From positions 35,300 to 99,299 of the forward strand of contig DAOUKM010000002.1 in the NCBI GenBank assembly GCA_034421295.1: 64,000 bases of DNA, given 5' to 3'. Numbering within the stretch: position 1 is the stretch's first letter; the number at the start of each line of letters is the position of its first letter. Below are positions 59,887 to 64,000 of this stretch, in pieces. The notes beneath the pieces were generated by a model. It saw nothing but the letters and a program-made list of their open reading frames with translations. It made no database searches and was not told the origin of the DNA. The position numbers and the translations under genes were made by a program. This DNA is from CAUZIR01 sp034421295. GTDB lineage: Bacteria; Chloroflexota; Dehalococcoidia; Lucifugimonadales; UBA2962.

Positions 59887-60246
59887 ATGTCTTATTTCTT
59901 TGACCTGAGGGAAATCGGGCGCAAGGAGCTGGCGCCCGGCGTAACGGTCAAGCTGGTTTGGGGCGAAAAGATAATGATCTCCATGATCGAGATGGCCCCC
60001 TACGCCATCGTTCCCGTCCACTCCCACCCGCACGAGCAGGCGGGCATGGTGGTCCACGGCGAATTCGACTTCACGATAGGTGGAGAGACCAAGAGGCTGG
60101 GGCCGAATGAGGGCTGGATGATTCCCGGGGGTGTCGAGCACAGCGTGCAGGGCCTGGATGGATGGTCCCTGGCGGTAGACCTGTTCAGCCCGCCGCGTGA
60201 AGAGTACAAGAAGCTGGTACTGGACTATTTCGCCGGCCGAATTTGA
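59887..60246 (+). CDS. Cupin-domain protein
   Basis: A 119-residue cupin. MISMIEMAPYAIVPVHSHPHEQAGMVVHGEFDFTIGG gives HSHPHEQ (metal ligands), and GWMIPGGVEHSVQGLDGWSLAVDLFSPPREEYKKL the second motif. The RBS GGAG is eight bases before ATG 59887; an upstream TTG at 59875 is weaker. It follows the panE-like gene by 25 bases. Confidence 0.88.
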   Translation: MSYFFDLREIGRKELAPGVTVKLVWGEKIMISMIEMAPYAIVPVHSHPHEQAGMVVHGEFDFTIGGETKRLGPNEGWMIPGGVEHSVQGLDGWSLAVDLFSPPREEYKKLVLDYFAGRI

Positions 60247-60302
60247 GGTAAGGCCCTCCGAATTGGCGTGGCTGTGAGTCATCGCAGCTGCACTAGTCCC
60301 CA

Positions 60303-61736
60303 TTGAGTAGAAGTTCCTCAGCCGCCGCCGGGCGGTCTCCAGCTCTGCGCAGCAAGTGGCTCGTGCTGTTGGTTGCGGCGCTCGGCAACCTGGTGCTGAC
60401 CATTGACAGCGGCATCATGGGTGTCTCGTACCCGGCCCTGGCGGACGCCTTCGAAACGGACACGTCGACCGTCCTGTGGGTCTCGGTCGCCTTCTGGGTG
60501 ACAGGGGTCGGCCTGGTGATGACGGTTGGTTGGCTGAGCGACGTTGGAGGACGGCGCCTTTCCTACACGCTGGGCTTTGTCCTTTACTCCCTGGCGCTGG
60601 GCCTGTCGGCGATTACGGTAGAGCTCTGGCAGCTCATCGCCGCCCGCGTGTTCATGGGCCTCGGGTCGGCGATGATCCTCGCGGGCGTTAACGCGATAAT
60701 CCTGGACAGGTTCGGGCACCGTGAACGTGCCAAGGCGATCGGTATCGCCGGGGCCGTCGTCGGCATAGGGCTGACGACCGGGCCGCTGGCTGGCGGATGG
60801 CTGCTGGACGAACTGGGTTGGCGGGCGCTGTTCTATACCAGGGTGCCCATATCGCTGGTGGCCGCAGGACTTTCCTGGTGGGTGCTGGAGAGTCAGGAGA
60901 GAGACGGAAAACGGGACTTTGCGGTCGACCGGCTGGGTGCTGTTGCCCTGTTTGCGGTCCTGGCCTCGTTCCTGGTTATGGTCAACCGCGGAGCCGAGGA
61001 TGGGCTGCTATCGCCCCTGGTCCTGGCGATGGCGGGTCTGCTGATCGTCTCGGTGCCCGTTCTGGTAGTCTCACAGCGCAGATCCGCAAGGCCAATCCTG
61101 GACTTCGGCCTGTTTCGCCGTCCTGGCTACGGCTTCGGCCTGGGGGTGCTCGTTTTTCACTACACGTCGCTGGGCGCGATCCTGCTGCTCGCGCCCTTCT
61201 TTTTCATCGACGCGCTGGGGTTCTCGGCGACCAAGATGGGCCTTTTCATCATGCTCCACACGCTCATGAGGGTGTTCCTTGCGCCTGTGAGCGGCGCGCT
61301 GACACACCGCGTTGGCGCATGGACTCTTTCCGGCATTGGCCTGACGGCGATGGTGGGGTCTCTGGCCTGGCTCAGCGTTCTCGCTGATTCAGGCTCCGAG
61401 CTGGCGATACTGGGCGCGCTGCTGCTGGCCGGGGTCGGCTCAGGGCTGTATGAGCCGCCCAACACGACCACCATAATGGGATCGGTGCCAGCGGACCGCT
61501 ACGGGACCGCCTCGGCGTCGATCGCGTCGGGCCGCCAGCTATCCTTCTCGGTTGGCGTTGCGGTAGCCGGGGCCATCTTCGCGGTGCGGGAAAGAGCATA
61601 CCTGGGCGTATCGGAGGCCGCCGATCGGGCGATCGCCCTGGGCTTTTCTGATGCGCTCCTGTCGGGCGTGGTGCTCGCCAGCCTGGGGGTACTGCTGAGC
61701 ATCGCAGCTATCGCGTTCACGCGCCGGCGGACCTGA
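60303..61736 (+). CDS. MFS transporter, DHA2-type drug/metabolite exporter
   Basis: A 477-residue membrane protein with about 13-14 helices. LTIDSGIMGVSYPALADAFETDTSTVLWVSVAFW is the first helix pair of the EmrB/QacA group; GWLSDVGGRRLSYTLGFVLY is the loop 2-3 motif A, and GAVVGIGLTTGPLAGGWLLDELGWRALFY motif C of exporters. It starts at TTG 60303. It is the last gene of the cupin run and may export a product of it, or a toxic compound. Confidence 0.9.
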   Translation: MSRSSSAAAGRSPALRSKWLVLLVAALGNLVLTIDSGIMGVSYPALADAFETDTSTVLWVSVAFWVTGVGLVMTVGWLSDVGGRRLSYTLGFVLYSLALGLSAITVELWQLIAARVFMGLGSAMILAGVNAIILDRFGHRERAKAIGIAGAVVGIGLTTGPLAGGWLLDELGWRALFYTRVPISLVAAGLSWWVLESQERDGKRDFAVDRLGAVALFAVLASFLVMVNRGAEDGLLSPLVLAMAGLLIVSVPVLVVSQRRSARPILDFGLFRRPGYGFGLGVLVFHYTSLGAILLLAPFFFIDALGFSATKMGLFIMLHTLMRVFLAPVSGALTHRVGAWTLSGIGLTAMVGSLAWLSVLADSGSELAILGALLLAGVGSGLYEPPNTTTIMGSVPADRYGTASASIASGRQLSFSVGVAVAGAIFAVRERAYLGVSEAADRAIALGFSDALLSGVVLASLGVLLSIAAIAFTRRRT

Positions 61737-61858
61737 GAGCGCTCCAGACCCGCTCGGTCGATCCTTCGTCCCGGGATACTGTGGCGGGGCCTTCCCCGCT
61801 GGTGATCCCCTAACGCGCACCGGCCCCAAGGGCCGGTACAGGTGCGGCGCCTGCGCCC

Positions 61859-62326
61859 CTAGGCCCCGAAGCGAACCTCGGCGACCGGGTCCGAGTACTC
61901 TACTCCCTTCGTGGCCCAGAAGATGGCTGCCACCTCGTCGACTGATGCCACCAGCTGCTTTGAGGCGTCCATGTCGACAGTCTGCTTGCACCGGCCGGCG
62001 AGCTTGAGAGTGTTCCAGACCTTTTCGTGAAGGTCCGGGTACTTTTCGACATGCTCGGGCTTAAAGTAGTCGGACCACAGAAGGCTTACTTCATCCTTGA
62101 CGTGCTGTGCGTGCTCTTCTTTCACCGCCACGTAGCGGCTGAAGGAGTTTCCGGAAGACGCATCGCATGCGGCGTCGTCCAGAGCCTCGATGCGCATGAC
62201 CATCTTCTGGACCGTCTGGGCAGCGATCTTTGCGGCTATCGGGTCGTATATGCCGCAGGGGATATCGCAGTGGGCGTGCACCTCCGATACGGTCAGGACA
62301 CGCCTCATAAGGGAGACTAAATGCAT
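61859..62326 (-). CDS. sodN: Nickel superoxide dismutase
   Basis: A 155-residue NiSOD precursor. After a propeptide of about 19 residues (MHLVSLMRRVLTVSEVHA), the nickel hook HCDIPCGIYDP is present: mature His1, Cys2 and Cys6 bind nickel, matching the canonical HCDLPCGVYDP. The four-helix bundle follows. It removes superoxide. ATG 62326 follows GGAGGAGGA; the longer arginine-rich extension to 62380 is not used. The propeptidase gene sodX is not adjacent on either side. Confidence 0.95.
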   Translation of the reverse strand: MHLVSLMRRVLTVSEVHAHCDIPCGIYDPIAAKIAAQTVQKMVMRIEALDDAACDASSGNSFSRYVAVKEEHAQHVKDEVSLLWSDYFKPEHVEKYPDLHEKVWNTLKLAGRCKQTVDMDASKQLVASVDEVAAIFWATKGVEYSDPVAEVRFGA

Positions 62327-62454
62327 CTGTTCATTCCTCCTCCGGCGCTGCTGGCGCCGGCGCTGTTTGGCTAGGGCCACGGTATCAGGGTCTTTTGCAT
62401 CCCATCAAGGCCGCGCAGGGCGGCCCGGCTGATCCAGATCCGATGGAGGTTTCC

Positions 62455-63159
62455 TCAGCGCCCGGCTACAAAGTCTAGCAGCGAGTCTGAGAAACGTTCG
62501 GGAAAATCCAGATGGGGCGAGTGCCCGGCGGATTCGAAGATCTCAGCCGATGCACCCGGCATGGCGGCAAGGACGCGGTCCGCATACCGGGAAGGGAAAA
62601 ACACATCCCCCGCGCCCCAGATGACCTTGGTTTCGGCGGCTACGCCGGCGGACCTGCGAAGGCCGCGGTCGTCGATCTCGATCTCGAGGTCGGGGTAGGG
62701 CAGGCGGGAAAGGGTCAGCCGATGGGCCGCCCAGTGCGCGAGTCCGAGGATGAAGCCGCGCGCAGAGAGCCTGCCGAATCCCATCGGGGCTATCATCACC
62801 AGGCATCCGGTCCGCTCGGGACGCGAGCGCGCGACGTCCAGCGCAACCCTACCCCCCAGCGAGTGCCCAACCAGGTGCGCGCTGTCGATGGCCAGGTCGT
62901 CCATCGCGCAGATCACCGAGTCCGCCAGCCGGCGGTACGTATACCTGCCCTGGGGCCTGTCGCTGTCGCCAAAGCCGATCATGTCGACGGCCATCACAAG
63001 GTGCCTTTCCGACAGCAGGGAGGCGGCCCGCTGCCAATCTCGCCGCGAGCCGGTGCCGCCGTGCAAGAGCACGATGGGTTTGCCTTCGGAGCCTGTCACC
63101 GAGTATGCGACGCGACTTCCGTCGGGCAAAATGGCTGAGCGGTAATCGACCTGATCCAT
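62455..63159 (-). CDS. Alpha/beta hydrolase
   Basis: A 234-residue hydrolase. IVLLHGGTGSRRDWQ forms the oxyanion hole, GHSLGGRVALDVA holds the nucleophile serine, WGAGDVFFPSRYA the acid, and GHSPHLDFPERF the histidine. All three catalytic residues are present. The lid region (residues 135-165) is short. Substrate unknown; an ester or C-C hydrolase. It is 129 bases upstream of sodN on the minus strand, the same direction. Confidence 0.9.
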   Translation of the reverse strand: MDQVDYRSAILPDGSRVAYSVTGSEGKPIVLLHGGTGSRRDWQRAASLLSERHLVMAVDMIGFGDSDRPQGRYTYRRLADSVICAMDDLAIDSAHLVGHSLGGRVALDVARSRPERTGCLVMIAPMGFGRLSARGFILGLAHWAAHRLTLSRLPYPDLEIEIDDRGLRRSAGVAAETKVIWGAGDVFFPSRYADRVLAAMPGASAEIFESAGHSPHLDFPERFSDSLLDFVAGR

Positions 63160-63204
63160 GGGCCAAGGGTAATGCTAACGGACATGGTCAGCGACTGCGG
63201 CGAT

Positions 63205-63234
63205 TTGACATCGCTGTAGCACGTCGGATCTAGT
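63205..63234 (+). promoter_or_regulatory. Weak promoter candidate upstream of the final gene
   Basis: TTGACA at 63205-63210 is a perfect -35; the -10 at 18 bases (TCTAGT) matches four of six. The leader would be about 140 bases. The gap 63160-63381 shows no other structure. Confidence 0.3.
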
Positions 63235-63381
63235 GGTGTCCCGTGTTCCTGACCGAAGTTCCAATGGTCGGCAGCGATGCCGCAAATGGCCGGATCGTCC
63301 GTGGCCCAGATCACAGTGTCCGCAGGCCAGCGGCATGTAAATTCGCGGGGATCAGCGGACAGGTCGCAAGGAGGAACCGCA

Positions 63382-64000
63382 GTGACTGATCCCGCATCCC
63401 ACGTCGTTACCGGCGCTTCCGGGTATACCGGCAGGTACATAGCCCGCCGTCTTCTGGACAAAGGTGCCGCCGTCAAATCCCTGACCGGCCGGCCGGCCCG
63501 GCCCAGCCCCTTCGGACCCAGGATCGAAATGCATCCCTATAACTTCGAAAGATCCGACCTGCTTATCCGAAGCCTTGAGGGAGCCGACACCCTGTTTAAC
63601 ACCTATTGGATACGCTTCGCCCGGGGGCGCGTAACGCACGAACGCGCGGTCGGCAACGCAGCCGCGCTTTTCGGCGCCGCAAGGTCCGCCGGCATTCGCC
63701 GCATTGTCCACGTCAGCATTACCAATGCCGCGGTCGACTCCCCGCTCCCGTACTTCAGGGGCAAGGCGTTGGTCGAGCAGGCCGTCAGGGAGTCGGGCCT
63801 GTCGTATGCGATTCTCAAACCCGCGCTCATCTTCGGCAAGGAGGATATTCTTCTAAACAACATCGCCTGGATGCTGAGGAGATTTCCCATCCATCCGATA
63901 GCCGGGACCGGGAAATACGGTGTTCAGCCCGTGTTCGTGGAGGACCTGGCAGAGCTGGCGGTGAGCCTTGCGCGCGGCGATGACAACGTCGAGGTGGATG
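63382..64000 (+). CDS. NAD(P)-binding protein, NmrA/NDUFA9-like atypical SDR, 3' partial
   Basis: An open frame from GTG 63382 to the window edge, at least 206 residues. AAGGAGGAA lies five bases upstream and decides the start. HVVTGASGYTGRYIARRLLDKGA is the glycine-rich NAD(P) loop of atypical SDRs; ADTLFNTYWIRFARGRVTHE, IRRIVHVSITNA and FRGKALVEQAVRESGLSYAILKPALIFG match complex I NDUFA9-like and NmrA-like proteins. It continues past 64000. The role may be NAD(P)H sensing or reduction of an unknown substrate. Confidence 0.87.
   Translation, partial: MTDPASHVVTGASGYTGRYIARRLLDKGAAVKSLTGRPARPSPFGPRIEMHPYNFERSDLLIRSLEGADTLFNTYWIRFARGRVTHERAVGNAAALFGAARSAGIRRIVHVSITNAAVDSPLPYFRGKALVEQAVRESGLSYAILKPALIFGKEDILLNNIAWMLRRFPIHPIAGTGKYGVQPVFVEDLAELAVSLARGDDNVEVD

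Noticed and set aside
1..64000. CRISPR array, insertion sequence or prophage genes
   Set aside because: No regularly spaced repeats, transposase, integrase or phage structural genes were seen.

Overview
The window reads as a chromosomal segment from a high-GC, probably marine bacterium of the Chloroflexota (Dehalococcoidia, SAR202-like). This is inference from gene content: several luciferase-like flavin oxidoreductases, amidohydrolases and D-aminoacylase-like enzymes scattered through core genes, a solitary 5S rRNA gene, F420-type oxidoreductases, and AGG/ATA-rich codon use. No 16S rRNA is present, so the assignment is not proven.

Layout. 1-9100: tail of a flavin oxidoreductase, then rarA and selA (minus), then coaE, a NorQ-type AAA+ ATPase, a CoA-pyrophosphatase-like NUDIX enzyme and a giant NorD-like vWA protein (plus). 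9158-13592: a four-gene Gld-type ABC system (minus). 13800-17443: polyamine genes (speD, agmatinase), iscS, a lipoprotein and thioredoxin. 17513-17610: tRNA-Sec (selC), followed by an SbcC/SbcD-like nuclease pair that is bracketed by an imperfect direct repeat of the selC 3' end, a possible remnant integrated element. 21765-30422: accessory catabolic genes (SDR, flavin oxidoreductases, amidohydrolases, two D-aminoacylase-like paralogues, HPP membrane protein). 30505-35205: lutABC, preceded by a small membrane protein and followed by a convergent glycerate kinase. 35312-40910: M1 aminopeptidase, gmk, aroA, tyrA (minus). 41000-47069: an IscA/HesB-like protein with a Gly/Cys tail, solitary 5S rRNA, S1-type protein, clpC, larC. 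47106-49351: tRNA-Thr, a flavin oxidoreductase, an RraA-like protein. 49647-54510: tRNA-Tyr, tRNA-Thr, tuf, rpmG, secE, nusG, rplK, rplA, an L10 leader with an attenuator-like terminator, rplJ, rplL. 54574-64000: LarA-like protein and M20 peptidase (minus), a SIS protein, a cupin/PanE/cupin/MFS run, nickel superoxide dismutase, an alpha/beta hydrolase and the start of an NAD-binding protein.

How it fits together. selA and selC show that selenocysteine is made, although no selenoprotein was recognised here. Three genes point to nickel use (larC, a larA homologue, sodN). LutABC, glycerate kinase and the LarA homologue suggest growth on small 2-hydroxy acids. The scattered oxidoreductases and amidohydrolases suggest breakdown of diverse dissolved organic compounds. 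The most unusual items are the repeat-flanked SbcCD-like block at selC, the NorQ-NUDIX-NorD arrangement with an N-terminal helical repeat in NorD, the altered metal ligands in the D-aminoacylase paralogues, the HesB-like protein with an altered Cys set, and a lutA gene whose expected start codon reads ATC.
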